Below, one piece after another: positions 37,940-45,980 of a DNA stretch of 64,000 nucleotides. The stretch is from Planctomycetota bacterium (lineage in GTDB: Bacteria; Planctomycetota; Planctomycetia; Pirellulales; Lacipirellulaceae), in assembly GCA_029781135.1 (NCBI GenBank), contig JAKOXH010000039.1, positions 49,477 through 113,476 of the forward strand. The letters are read 5' to 3'. The notes under the pieces are model-generated. The model searched no databases and had not been told where the DNA came from. It saw only the letters and a list, made by a program, of their open reading frames with translations. Both the position numbers and the translations under genes were made by a program. Position 1 is the first letter of the stretch. Each line of letters begins with the position of its first letter.

Positions 37940-38899
37940 ATGCACGTCATCCGCTCACTCGATGCTCTACCCGCGTCAACTCGTGGCGGCGCCGTGTCGA
38001 TCGGCAACTTCGATGGCGTCCATCGCGGGCATGTGGCGATTGTGCGGCGGCTGCTAGAGCATGCCGCTGCGGTGCGTGGACCAGCCATTGTGTTCACGTT
38101 TGATCCGCACCCGGTGCGATTGCTGCGGCCGGAACAATGTCCACCGCCGCTCACCTGGACCGAACGAAAGGCTGAACTCTTGGCGGCGCAGGGCGTCGAC
38201 TGGATCGTCGCGTACCCTACGGACGAAGCGCTCTTGGCCCTATCGGCGGTGGAGTTCTTTGACGAAATCATCTGCAATCATCTGGCAGCCAAGGCACTTG
38301 TCGAGGGACCAAACTTCTACTTCGGTCACAATCGCGAAGGCGATGTAAAGCGGCTGGCAGAGCTCGCCGTCACCGCTGAAATTTCGCTCGATGTGGTAGA
38401 GCCCATCGTGGAAAATGGAGCGATTGTTTCCAGTTCGCGCGTGCGAGATTTGATCCGCGCCGGCGACGTGCAACGCGCGAATGGTATGCTTTCCGCCCCG
38501 TATCGGATTCGCGGCATGGTCACACATGGCGCGGGCCGAGGTGCTAAAATCGGCTTTCCCACGGCGAACTTGAGCGCGGTCGATACGTTGCTGCCCGCCT
38601 TGGGCGTATACGCCGGGAGGGCCTGGGTGGCTGACACCGCCTATGCTGCTGCGATTCATGTGGGGCCCAGCCCGACATTTGGCGACGCGGTGGCTCGCGT
38701 GGAAGTGCATCTCATCGAATATCACGAAACGCTCTACGGTCAGCCGCTGGAGGTTGACTTTCTCGCGCGATTGCGAGACATTCGGCCGTTTGAATCGCCC
38801 GCCGCGTTGGTTGAGCAGTTACAGCGAGACGTGGCAAAGGCAACACACATCGCCGGGGGGACGCCCCGGCTCGCAGAAGATAAACATCATGAAAATTGA
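37940..38899 (+). CDS. ribF: Bifunctional riboflavin kinase/FAD synthetase
   Basis: 319 aa. The N-terminal FAD-synthetase half has the nucleotidyltransferase motif GNFDGVHRGH and FTFDPHPVRLL; ISSSRVRDL-type residues appear as VSSSRVRDLIRAGD. The C-terminal riboflavin-kinase half has GRGAKIGFPTANL, AAIHVGPSPTFG and VEVHLIEY. It makes FMN and FAD from riboflavin. The last 15 or so residues include a CCGGGG...CCCCGG repeat unit (38857-38876). The stop lies 11 bp inside the following nrnA gene, so the two are probably translationally coupled. Confidence 0.93.
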   Translation: MHVIRSLDALPASTRGGAVSIGNFDGVHRGHVAIVRRLLEHAAAVRGPAIVFTFDPHPVRLLRPEQCPPPLTWTERKAELLAAQGVDWIVAYPTDEALLALSAVEFFDEIICNHLAAKALVEGPNFYFGHNREGDVKRLAELAVTAEISLDVVEPIVENGAIVSSSRVRDLIRAGDVQRANGMLSAPYRIRGMVTHGAGRGAKIGFPTANLSAVDTLLPALGVYAGRAWVADTAYAAAIHVGPSPTFGDAVARVEVHLIEYHETLYGQPLEVDFLARLRDIRPFESPAALVEQLQRDVAKATHIAGGTPRLAEDKHHEN

Positions 38900-39884
38900 T
38901 TGGCGGCCATTCACGAAGCTGGTAAGCGAAGCAGAGTCGTTCGTGCTCACGAGTCATATGCGGCCCGATTGCGACGCGATTGGCAGCGCTTTGGGATTGG
39001 CACTTGCGCTGCGGTCACTTGGGAAGTCGGCTCGCATCATCAATGGCGATGGCGTGCCGCCGCATATCGGGTTCATCGATCCGGAAAATGACGTCGAGGT
39101 GCTAGGCCGCGACGTAGCGGCGGACGACATCCAGTGTGATGTATTGGCGGTAGTCGATACGGGAGCATGGTCGCAACTCGGGCCCATGGCCGAGGTCGTC
39201 CGCACTTCTAAATCCAAGAAAATCAACATCGATCATCATGTCAGCCAAGACGACCTAGCGGCGTTGACGTTCAAGGATGCGACGGCGGAATCCACGGGCC
39301 GACTCATTCTCCAAGCGATCGACGCACTGGGCGTCAAGTTAACGCCCGAAATCGCCACGCCACTGTTCGCGGCAATCAGTACCGATACCGGTTGGTTTCG
39401 GTTTTCCTCGGTCACAGAACCCACATTCCAGGCCGCCGCACGGCTGGTGGCCGCCGGTGCGCGGCCGAATGCGATCTTCGCGGAACTCTACGAAAAAAAT
39501 AGCTTAGCGCGTTTGCGATTGCAGGGGCGGATTCTCACGAACGTAAAATCACACTTAAACGGGCGACTGCTTTCGACGGCGATCACGCAAGACGACCTGC
39601 ACGCGGTCGGCGCGGAACCGACGGATACAGAAGATGTGATCAACCGCTTGCTGGGTGTGGCCGGCGTTGAAGCGGCTCTGTTGTTCTTGGAGATTTCGCC
39701 CATTGAAACAAAAGTGAGCCTGCGCAGCCGATCGAAATTGGACGTCAACGCCGTGGCCGCGAAATTTGGCGGCGGTGGCCACAAGGCCGCGTCGGGCGTA
39801 CGCTATCCAGGGCCGTTGACTGCCGCCGAGCCGGCAGTTGTGGCGGCGATGATCGCGGCGATGGGGGACGGGTCGAGAGCGTAG
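38889..39884 (+). CDS. nrnA: DHH-family oligoribonuclease/pAp phosphatase
   Basis: 331 aa from the ATG at 38889 (MKIDWRPFTKLV), which overlaps ribF by 11 bp; longer upstream frames are ribF shadows. NrnA degrades nano-RNAs and 3'-phosphoadenosine 5'-phosphate. DHH motifs are SHMRPDCDAIGSALGLA (motif I), VVDTGAWSQL (II), INIDHHVSQDDL (III, DHH) and STDTGWFRFS (IV), and the DHHA1 domain has FGGGGHKAASG. Length and motif order are normal for the family. The last codons run into a GTCGAGAG-type repeat (39870-39902). Confidence 0.92.
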   Translation: MKIDWRPFTKLVSEAESFVLTSHMRPDCDAIGSALGLALALRSLGKSARIINGDGVPPHIGFIDPENDVEVLGRDVAADDIQCDVLAVVDTGAWSQLGPMAEVVRTSKSKKINIDHHVSQDDLAALTFKDATAESTGRLILQAIDALGVKLTPEIATPLFAAISTDTGWFRFSSVTEPTFQAAARLVAAGARPNAIFAELYEKNSLARLRLQGRILTNVKSHLNGRLLSTAITQDDLHAVGAEPTDTEDVINRLLGVAGVEAALLFLEISPIETKVSLRSRSKLDVNAVAAKFGGGGHKAASGVRYPGPLTAAEPAVVAAMIAAMGDGSRA

Positions 39885-39902
39885 AGTCGAGAGTCAAGAG
39901 CC
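39870..39902. repeat. GTCGAGAG-type interspersed unit at the nrnA end
   Basis: GGTCGAGAGCGTAGAGTCGA and then GAGTCAAGAGCCGG overlap the nrnA stop codon. The unit resembles the GAGGGTCGAGGGTT family around priA. Confidence 0.45.
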
Positions 39903-40047
39903 GGAAGATCGATACGCCGCGGAACGCTGCATTCCTTGCCAAATCGCTACAGTTTGCCACGTTAGCATGCCGATTTGAGAAATACACGCTACCTGCTGCG
40001 CACGATCGCTAGCATTTGGCCGCTCGTCTTCTCGCTCGCTCGACCGT

Positions 40048-40860
40048 ATGTGGTGTAGTACCTGCCAACAAGAAACGCCCGGTGTCGCTCACGCTAGCAC
40101 GGGCCGTATCGTGTGCTCGCGTTGCCAGCAGCCGGCGCGAAGTCAAAAGGCGGCAACTCAGGCGCGGATCAGCGATGAAGGCATCGTTTTGGATGAACAG
40201 CCAACGCGGGCGACAGTCGCCACACCGGCTCCAGACATCGAGTGGTTCAATGAACGGCGTGTTCGGACGCTGGCTCGCGAACTAAATCGCCCCACGGCAG
40301 CTGTGAAGAAAGCGGTTACGGGCGTTGTTTCCGACCGCCGCCGCTTCGAACCGCCGCACGAATTGTTCAGCCAACCGATCTTCACATCACCGCAAACGAA
40401 TGCGGGAGCCATCGCCGATCCACTGCCGATCACACCGCCGCAAACGCTGCGATCGGATGCGAGCCAAATTGTGGCTTGGCTGACCGTCGTCATCGGAACA
40501 CTGACGTTGGCCGCGGGTTTAGGCCTCATTGGCTGGTCACTAAACGCCAATGAGTTGCATTATTGGAACCTGGGGCTGGGGCTTTCCCTGGGCGGACAGG
40601 GAGTGCTCATCCTCGGGTTGGTATTGGTTGTTTCGCGATTGTGGCGACACAGCCGATTTGCCGCCAACAAACTGCAAGACGTCCAAACGCACCTGGGCCA
40701 GTTGCAGCAGACGGCGGAAATTCTCACCACGATGCGCTCGGGCGGCGGTGCGCCGGCGTTCTACGCCGAACTGGCCCGCGGCGCGAGCCCGCATGTACTG
40801 CTGACCAATCTCAAGGGCCAGCTCGACCAACTGGCAACCCGCCTCGGCAGCGGGTTCTGA
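40048..40860 (+). CDS. Zinc-ribbon membrane protein of unknown function
   Basis: 270 aa. MWCSTCQQE and VCSRCQQ supply two CxxC pairs (C3, C6, C23, C26) of a zinc ribbon. A linker with an IEWFNERRVRTLAREL-like segment follows, then two membrane helices (about residues 149-170 and 175-198, IVAWLTVVIGTLTLAAGLGL and GVLILGLVLVV) and a C-terminal helix with coiled-coil character (LQDVQTHLGQLQQTAEIL). I recall similar MWCxxCQQ proteins in planctomycetes, but none with a known role. The first ATG lacks a strong ribosome site. Confidence 0.75.
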   Translation: MWCSTCQQETPGVAHASTGRIVCSRCQQPARSQKAATQARISDEGIVLDEQPTRATVATPAPDIEWFNERRVRTLARELNRPTAAVKKAVTGVVSDRRRFEPPHELFSQPIFTSPQTNAGAIADPLPITPPQTLRSDASQIVAWLTVVIGTLTLAAGLGLIGWSLNANELHYWNLGLGLSLGGQGVLILGLVLVVSRLWRHSRFAANKLQDVQTHLGQLQQTAEILTTMRSGGGAPAFYAELARGASPHVLLTNLKGQLDQLATRLGSGF

Positions 40861-40927
40861 CGCACACGATTCAGTTTGTGCGTCTCGAATAACCCTGTCT
40901 TTTCTAGAATCACAAACGGCCCGAAGT

Positions 40928-41494
40928 CTAGTGGTTGTGCCAATAGCGTTTCTCAATCGCACGATAGTCCGTCGCCTCACGAATCGACGCTAGATAACGA
41001 CATAGCGGCGGCAGTTCGTTATCACTCGCATCACCAAAGTACGGCCGCACGTAAATGGCGTTGCCGAAGTTGCGGCACAGTTTGTTCTCGCTGTCGTCGA
41101 CGAACAGAATCTGGTTCAGGTTGTAGCCGAGCCGTTTGACCTTCTTCAAATCCTTGACGTACTCGACGAACTTGCAGTTGAAGTACGTGCGCGGCGTGCA
41201 GCGTTCACGCCCCCAGATGAACTTCCAACAACTGCCGGGCGGGCAAATTCGCTCGGCAATCGCGGTTACATCGTCGGCGCCACCGGACGACCAAATCGCG
41301 AGGTCGAACCACTCGGAAACTGTGGCCAGGAACTCGGCCAGGTGCGGCCGTCTGTAAACGTGGTAGATGCCGATGAAGAAATCGCACGGACGGTCGAGAT
41401 CGGCATCGGCCCCGTAGATGAGCGTTTCATCGACGTCGAGAATCAAGAGCGGCCGGTCGTCGCCTTCCGACTCCCGCCGTGAGGCAGCGTTCAT
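40928..41494 (-). CDS. FCP1/NIF-like HAD phosphatase
   Basis: 188 aa. The HAD nucleophile motif is LILDVDETLIYG (DxDxT). FFIGIYHVYRRPHLAEFL, DLAIWSSGGADDVTAI and LFVDDSENKLCRNFGNAIYV (the later Asp pair) match the NLI-interacting-factor/FCP1 catalytic domain known mainly from eukaryotic RNA polymerase II CTD phosphatases. It is compact, with no BRCT or other extra domain. The start overlaps the glyS stop as ATGA, so it is co-translated with glycyl-tRNA synthetase. The bacterial substrate is unknown. Confidence 0.85.
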   Translation of the reverse strand: MNAASRRESEGDDRPLLILDVDETLIYGADADLDRPCDFFIGIYHVYRRPHLAEFLATVSEWFDLAIWSSGGADDVTAIAERICPPGSCWKFIWGRERCTPRTYFNCKFVEYVKDLKKVKRLGYNLNQILFVDDSENKLCRNFGNAIYVRPYFGDASDNELPPLCRYLASIREATDYRAIEKRYWHNH

Positions 41495-42957
41495 ACCTCA
41501 ACTCGCTTGGTCACTTCTTCCACCACGTCGGCACTCTTAACGCGCCACTGTTCGAGCGAATCGCGATCGCGGATGGTCACCGTGCCGTCCTGCAAAGTTT
41601 GTCCATCAACCGTGATGCAGAACGGCGTGCCGGCTTCGTCCTGCCGACGATACCGGCGGCCAACCGCACCCTTTTCGTCGTAGAATGTGACAAACCGCCG
41701 CTTGAGCGCGATGTAAATTTCCTTGGCCGCCTCAGGCATGCCGTCCTTTTTCACAAGCGGGAACACTGCCGCCTTAACCGGCGCAATGCGGGGATGGAAT
41801 TTCATCACGGTGCGCGTTTGCATATTGCCCTTGTCGTCGGGGGCCTGATCTTCGTGATAGGCCTCACACAGAAACGCGAGCGTGCCGCGATCGGCGCCGG
41901 CCGACGGCTCGATGACGTGCGGTGTGAACCGTTCGTTGGACGTTTCGTCGCGATAGGTAAGGTCGCGACCACTGCCACGGTGCTTCGGCATCTTTTTGCC
42001 GTCTGGGCCTTCCATCATCTCGACCTCAAGGCAGCCCTCGGCGTTCTTCACGAGTTTGCCTTCCATGTGGCTGCGGAGGTCGAAATCGCCGCGATGGGCG
42101 ATCCCTTCCAACTCGCCATACTCGCCGGCCGCGAGGAACGGGAAGGCGTACTCGATATCGGCCGTGCCGACCGAATAGTGGCTCAGCTCATCTTTATCGT
42201 GCTCGCGCAGCCGCAGACGCTCGCCGGCGAGGCCGAGATCGGTGTACCATTTCATGCGGCGGTCGCGCCAATACTCGTACCACTTGCGTGAGCTGGTCGG
42301 ATGGCAGAAGAACTCGATTTCCATCTGCTCGAACTCGCGCGACCGGAACGTGAAATTCCGCGGCGTGATTTCATTGCGGAAACTCTTGCCGACCTGGGCG
42401 ATGCCAAAGGGAATCTTCACGCGCGTGCTATCGCACACGTTCTTGAAGTTAACGAAGATGCCCTGGGCCGTTTCGGGGCGAAGGAAGGCCGCGTCCTCTT
42501 CACCACCCATCGCGCCCACGATCGTTTTGAACATGAGGTTGAATTCGCGAGGCTCGGTCAGCTGGCACTTCTCGAACTCGCCCGGCCGCTTACTCGGCTT
42601 TTGAGGGCATTCAGCCGACTGAAGATGATCGGCGCGCCAGCGACCTTTACATACCTTGCAGTCCACCATCATGTCGCAGAACAAATCAAAATGCCCCGAG
42701 CACTTCCATACCTGTGGGTGCATGATGATGGCGGCGTCGAGGCCGACCATTTCATAGGTCGTCGGGGCGCCGGCCGGCTTCACGAGTTCGTTGTGGCCGC
42801 TGACCATGTCGCGCCACCAGGCGTCCTTGATGTTGCGCTTGAGCTCGACGCCGAGTGGGCCGTAATCCCAAAAGCCGTTGAGGCCGCCGTAGATTTCGCT
42901 CGACTGAAACAAAAACCCGCGCCGCCGGCACAGGGCAACTAACTTATCCATATCCAT
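41491..42957 (-). CDS. glyS: Glycyl-tRNA synthetase, alpha2 class II type
   Basis: 488 aa (ATG 42957, or ATG 42951 six bases later). This is the dimeric single-chain type, not the alpha2beta2 GlyQ/GlyS enzyme. GGLNGFWDYGPLGVELKRN lies near the N-terminus, motif 2 is FRNEITPRNFTFRSREFEQM, and motif 3 is EPSAGADRGTLAFL. The C-terminal anticodon-binding domain has FHPRIAPVKAAVFPL and GAVGRRYRRQDEAGTPFC. An insertion with CKVCKGRW and a downstream ECPQK may bind zinc. The FCP1-like gene follows with a 4-bp overlap, and an inverted repeat element lies just upstream of its start. Confidence 0.95.
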   Translation of the reverse strand: MDMDKLVALCRRRGFLFQSSEIYGGLNGFWDYGPLGVELKRNIKDAWWRDMVSGHNELVKPAGAPTTYEMVGLDAAIIMHPQVWKCSGHFDLFCDMMVDCKVCKGRWRADHLQSAECPQKPSKRPGEFEKCQLTEPREFNLMFKTIVGAMGGEEDAAFLRPETAQGIFVNFKNVCDSTRVKIPFGIAQVGKSFRNEITPRNFTFRSREFEQMEIEFFCHPTSSRKWYEYWRDRRMKWYTDLGLAGERLRLREHDKDELSHYSVGTADIEYAFPFLAAGEYGELEGIAHRGDFDLRSHMEGKLVKNAEGCLEVEMMEGPDGKKMPKHRGSGRDLTYRDETSNERFTPHVIEPSAGADRGTLAFLCEAYHEDQAPDDKGNMQTRTVMKFHPRIAPVKAAVFPLVKKDGMPEAAKEIYIALKRRFVTFYDEKGAVGRRYRRQDEAGTPFCITVDGQTLQDGTVTIRDRDSLEQWRVKSADVVEEVTKRVEV

Positions 42958-42990
42958 GATGAATGGCTCACTTGATCGATATTCGCTTTA

Positions 42991-43138
42991 GCCACAGAGG
43001 ACACAGAGGCGAAGATTTCAGATTGATGATTGGTGATTTAAGATTTTGCTGACCAAAGACGAACTTCAGACCTTCGATCGTCAATCATCAAATCATAAAT
43101 CATAAATCTGCCTCGGTGCTCTCTGTGTCCTCTATGGC
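42991..43138. repeat. Composite inverted repeat element with CACAGAGGACACAGAG arms
   Basis: The outer arms are GCCACAGAGGACACAGAG (42991-43008) and its near inverse CTCTGTGTCCTCTATGGC (43121-43138). Nested inside are GATTT/GATGATT-type arms, CAGATTGATGATTGGTGATT against AATCATAAATCATAAATCTG. The whole 148-base element could fold on itself. It lies between comB and glyS on the same strand. Confidence 0.7.
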
Positions 43139-43202
43139 AAAACAATTCGGTTTTGACGGAATATTTGACGTGATTATTTTAGCGGTACTCGTTACGCAGC
43201 GT

Positions 43203-43970
43203 CTACCGCGCGGTGATTCGCCAATGGGCGACGTCGAGTTCGGGAGCGAGGGCAAGCCGGTTGATGGCGGCACAGTCGGCGAGGTCATCACCGAGGCCGA
43301 CTTCGATCAGATTGCGGCCACCCAGCGTATCTCGCAGTGCAATTGCCAACTGGTCGGCCGGCGTGCGGCCAGCGGCGGTTGCCTCACGCAATAGCTGCTG
43401 CCAAGCGTCGGCGGCAATTCGTGCGGCGTGATTACGTTGCCAGTTCGCACCGGTAGAATGGCAGAGTCCGGTCACCATCGCGCCAGCAGCCAAAATATCT
43501 TCAAACGTTTCTTCGCCGCCGGTGCCAGCACACACGATATCCACGCGCGGCTCGTTCTTCACCGCAACCACGACGGCCGACAAGTTCACAATCGCCCCAA
43601 CGAACACTCGTTTCGCGAAGCGGGCGTGATAGAGCGCGCGGGTGCCATTCGTGGTGGTGATGAACACTGGGCGATTCCGCACAACGTGCGACGTAAATTC
43701 AGCCGGCGAATTGCCCAGATCGAAACCGCCGATGCGTCGGCCGCCACGCTCGCCGCCGAGCACGACGTTTGCTCGTCCTGCCCGCTCGGCAGCCGCCAGC
43801 GTTTCGTCGATTTCACGGTACGGCACAACCTCCTTTGCGCCTGCAGCAAGCGCGTGGCAGATCGTGGTCGTGGCACGCAGCAAATCGATCACAATTACCG
43901 CGCTGCCGGCAAGCTGCTGCTCGTCGACATGTGCAGGTAGTGTATGAACACGCAAAGTTCTTTCACTCAT
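43203..43970 (-). CDS. ComB-like 2-phosphosulfolactate phosphatase
   Basis: 255 aa from the ATG at 43970, with AGGTG upstream; a GTG two codons earlier is the alternative. Family features are VIVIDLLRATTTICHALAAG, VLGGERGGRRIGGFDLGNSP, VFITTTNGTRALYHA and VCAGTGGEETFEDILAAGAM. ComB removes phosphate from phosphosulfolactate in coenzyme M synthesis of archaea; in bacteria without coenzyme M the true substrate is often unknown, and no other sulfolactate gene is nearby. The repeat element at 42991-43138 follows its stop. Confidence 0.88.
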   Translation of the reverse strand: MSERTLRVHTLPAHVDEQQLAGSAVIVIDLLRATTTICHALAAGAKEVVPYREIDETLAAAERAGRANVVLGGERGGRRIGGFDLGNSPAEFTSHVVRNRPVFITTTNGTRALYHARFAKRVFVGAIVNLSAVVVAVKNEPRVDIVCAGTGGEETFEDILAAGAMVTGLCHSTGANWQRNHAARIAADAWQQLLREATAAGRTPADQLAIALRDTLGGRNLIEVGLGDDLADCAAINRLALAPELDVAHWRITAR

Positions 43971-43978
43971 TTTCACAC

Positions 43979-44052
43979 CTTGTTCCCACGCGGAGCGTGG
44001 GAGCGAGTGATAACGAGGACGCTCTCTTCCGGCCGAGACGGCCGGGCTATAT
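43979..44052. repeat. GTTCCCACGC-GCGTGGGA hairpin and GGCCG repeat
   Basis: TTGTTCCCACGC-GGA-GCGTGGGA (43981-44003) forms a strong hairpin and is the same family as the perfect palindrome at 48081-48125. CGGCCGAGACGGCCGGGCTA (44030-44049) belongs to the family at 30748-30814. Both sit in the gap between comB and menG, which are divergent. Confidence 0.65.
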
Positions 44053-44085
44053 GGCTCGGCCTACTCTGTGGTTAGAATCTTCCCC

Positions 44086-44799
44086 ATGCCCGTTGACAAG
44101 TCGTCGGATCGTGTTCGCCAGATGTTTGGTCGCGTGGCCAAGCGATATGATTTCTTGAATCACCTGCTTTCGCTGGGGATCGATCGCTATTGGCGGTGGC
44201 GAACCGTGCGACTGGTTCCCCCTTCCGGGTCAATGCCGATTCTTGATGTTTGCACCGGCACCGGCGACCTGGCCCTGGCGTACGATCGGGCGGCCGGGGG
44301 AAAAACGCCGATCGTCGCGGGCGATTTTTGCGTCGAAATGCTGGAGATCGGCCGGCAGAAAGCGGCCAAGATCGGGGCCGATTCGCGTATCGAATTCATC
44401 GAGGCCGACGCCCAGTCTCTGCCGGTTGCCGATAGCGCGTTCCAAATCGTGTGCGTCGCGTTCGGGTTGCGTAACGTGGCCGATACCGATCGCGGACTCG
44501 CCGAAATGGCCCGGGCTTGTGCGTCGGGCGGCCGTGTGGCCGTGCTCGAGTTTTCGACTCCCACCTGGCAACCGTTCAAGGCGATTTACGGCTGGTACTT
44601 TCGCCACGTGCTGCCAAGAATCGGCCGGTTCTTCGCACGCGAGTCGGGCGATGCTTACGAGTACTTGCCCACGAGCGTGGGCGAATTCCCACAAGGGGAA
44701 GCCCTCTGCAAGCGGTTCCGAGCGGCTGGACTCACGGACGTGCGACGCTACCCGCTGACGTTCGGCGTGGCTACATTGTATGTGGGAAAGAAATCCTAA
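44086..44799 (+). CDS. ubiE: Demethylmenaquinone C-methyltransferase (UbiE/MenG type)
   Basis: 237 aa from the ATG at 44086; the GTG at 44068 would add six residues, part of which is repeat-derived. SAM-binding motif I is LDVCTGTGDLALAY. UbiE signature blocks are VRQMFGRVAKRYDFLNHLLS, SLCRLPIADSAFQ-like (here SLPVADSAFQIVCVAFGLRN), EFSTPTWQPFKAIYGWYF and YEYLPTSVGEFPQG. It does the final methylation of menaquinone. ubiX, ubiA and mqnE follow on the same strand, making a menaquinone neighbourhood. In this context menG would be the better functional name. Confidence 0.92.
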   Translation: MPVDKSSDRVRQMFGRVAKRYDFLNHLLSLGIDRYWRWRTVRLVPPSGSMPILDVCTGTGDLALAYDRAAGGKTPIVAGDFCVEMLEIGRQKAAKIGADSRIEFIEADAQSLPVADSAFQIVCVAFGLRNVADTDRGLAEMARACASGGRVAVLEFSTPTWQPFKAIYGWYFRHVLPRIGRFFARESGDAYEYLPTSVGEFPQGEALCKRFRAAGLTDVRRYPLTFGVATLYVGKKS

Positions 44800-44845
44800 C
44801 GAGAGTCGGCGTGGGAACAGCAGATTCGCCACGACAGACCGACGC

Positions 44846-45034
44846 TCATCGCACGAATGTCGCGGCATTCCCGCTGTGGAGCGGTGCGTCGAAGTAAATC
44901 ACGCTGTCCGCTTCGCGACCATCTACTTGGAGTTGAGTAGAAGGGTCCAACAGTTTCGTGGAATCCGGACGTGAGGGCATTGGCCGGACGAGCGCCGCGG
45001 CAACTAGCACGAAATATGCGATAAATTTTGCCAT
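44846..45034 (-). CDS. Possible small exported protein
   Basis: 62 aa from the ATG at 45034. MAKFIAYFVLVAAAL gives a short signal-like hydrophobic N-terminus, and the rest (STQLQVDGREADSVIYFDAP) is soluble. The frame is open to 45094. No homologue is recognised. It is the only coding candidate in the 329-base gap between ubiE and ubiX and lies on the opposite strand, so it may be spurious. Confidence 0.35.
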   Translation of the reverse strand: MAKFIAYFVLVAAALVRPMPSRPDSTKLLDPSTQLQVDGREADSVIYFDAPLHSGNAATFVR

Positions 45035-45128
45035 CACCGTCAATCCCAGGTTTACAGCGCCGGCGGATATAAGAACCAGAAGCGGTCTCGACAAGATTGC
45101 TTTTCGTTAGCACAGCAAGAACCATTCC

Positions 45129-45782
45129 ATGCCCTCTCCTGTCGTTTTAGGAATCACCGGCGCTAGCGGGGCAATTTACGCCCTGCGGCTACTCGACGTA
45201 CTGCGCTCGGCTGGTCGCGAAGTGCATCTGTCGATCAGCACCTCGGGCAAGGACGTGATTCTTCAAGAGCTTCAGCGCGAGATTGATCTGCAACAGTTCG
45301 ATCTCGCGGCCTTAGAGCTCGGAAACGAATTCGCGAATGCCAAGGCGCCCTCACCCTACCCTATCCCGGTGGGAGAAGGTAAATGCGGCGGACAAGTCCA
45401 CTACTTCCACCACCAGAATTTCCTCGCCCCCATGGCCAGTGGCTCGTTCCTGACGGCCGGCATGGTGATTTGCCCATGCAGCGGTACGACGCTCAGCGCC
45501 GTGGCGGCCGGGGCAGCCACAAACCTCATTCAACGTGCGGCCGAAGTCCATTTGAAGGAGCGGCGCAAGCTCATCCTTGTGCCGCGCGAAACGCCGTTGT
45601 CGCTGTCCCACATCGATAACATGCGGCGCGTCACCGAAGCAGGCGCCATAGTACTACCGGCCTCGCCTGGTTGGTATCACGGCGTACGCTCGACGGCCGA
45701 TCTCGTCGATTTCGTCGTCGCCCGCATCTGCGATCAGCTCGGAGTCGAGCACAATTTGATGCACCGCTGGGGAGAGGAGTAG
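45129..45782 (+). CDS. ubiX: Flavin prenyltransferase (UbiX family)
   Basis: 217 aa, against about 190 in most relatives. It prenylates FMN to make the cofactor of UbiD-type decarboxylases, here probably acting in futalosine-route menaquinone synthesis. GITGASGAIYALRLLDVL is the FMN-binding start; SGSFLTAGMVICPCSGTTLS, RRKLILVPRETPLSLSHIDN and AGAIVLPASPGWYH follow. Residues about 73-90 (APSPYPIPVGEG) come from a CCCTCACCCTA...GGTGGGAGAAGG repeat, placed before the HHQNF segment, which accounts for much of the extra length. A UbiD partner is not in the window. Confidence 0.92.
   Translation: MPSPVVLGITGASGAIYALRLLDVLRSAGREVHLSISTSGKDVILQELQREIDLQQFDLAALELGNEFANAKAPSPYPIPVGEGKCGGQVHYFHHQNFLAPMASGSFLTAGMVICPCSGTTLSAVAAGAATNLIQRAAEVHLKERRKLILVPRETPLSLSHIDNMRRVTEAGAIVLPASPGWYHGVRSTADLVDFVVARICDQLGVEHNLMHRWGEE
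45348..45380 (+). repeat. CCCTCACC...GGTGGGAG repeat inserted in frame in ubiX
   Basis: CCCTCACCCTACCCTATCCC continues into GGTGGGAGAAGG. It is an imperfect inverted repeat of a type seen between genes in many genomes, here read as PSPYPIPVGEG inside a conserved enzyme. Confidence 0.65.
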
Positions 45783-45980
45783 CCTCGGGCAAAGGCGCGA
45801 AGACGCAAAGTCATGACTCACAAACGACTAAACTGAACTCGACTGCTAATGTTCGCTAATCCACGTTCATTGAGAGACAACGGTCGTTTTATCACAGTAC
45901 CGTCGATCAGCGCCAATTAGCGGTTTAGGAAAAACTGTGTATTAACTTTGCGCCTTAGCGCCTTTGCGTGAGAAAATGTC
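45783..45980. repeat. Intergenic composite of GCAAAG and CGCTAA repeats
   Basis: GGCGCGAAGACGCAAAG (45791-45809 region), TAATGTTCGCTAATCC (about 45847) and GCGCCTTTGCGTGAGAAAA (about 45957-45976) fill most of the gap between ubiX and ubiA. The last unit is the reverse complement of the CACGCAAAG type near 11930. Confidence 0.55.

Noticed and set aside
41479..42291. A 270-codon plus-strand frame opposite glyS
   Set aside because: The minus strand encodes all motifs of glycyl-tRNA synthetase; the plus-strand product is unrecognisable.
43203..43970. Coenzyme M biosynthesis in this organism
   Set aside because: Only a ComB-like phosphatase is present; no sulfolactate synthase or dehydrogenase lies nearby, so the pathway is not supported.
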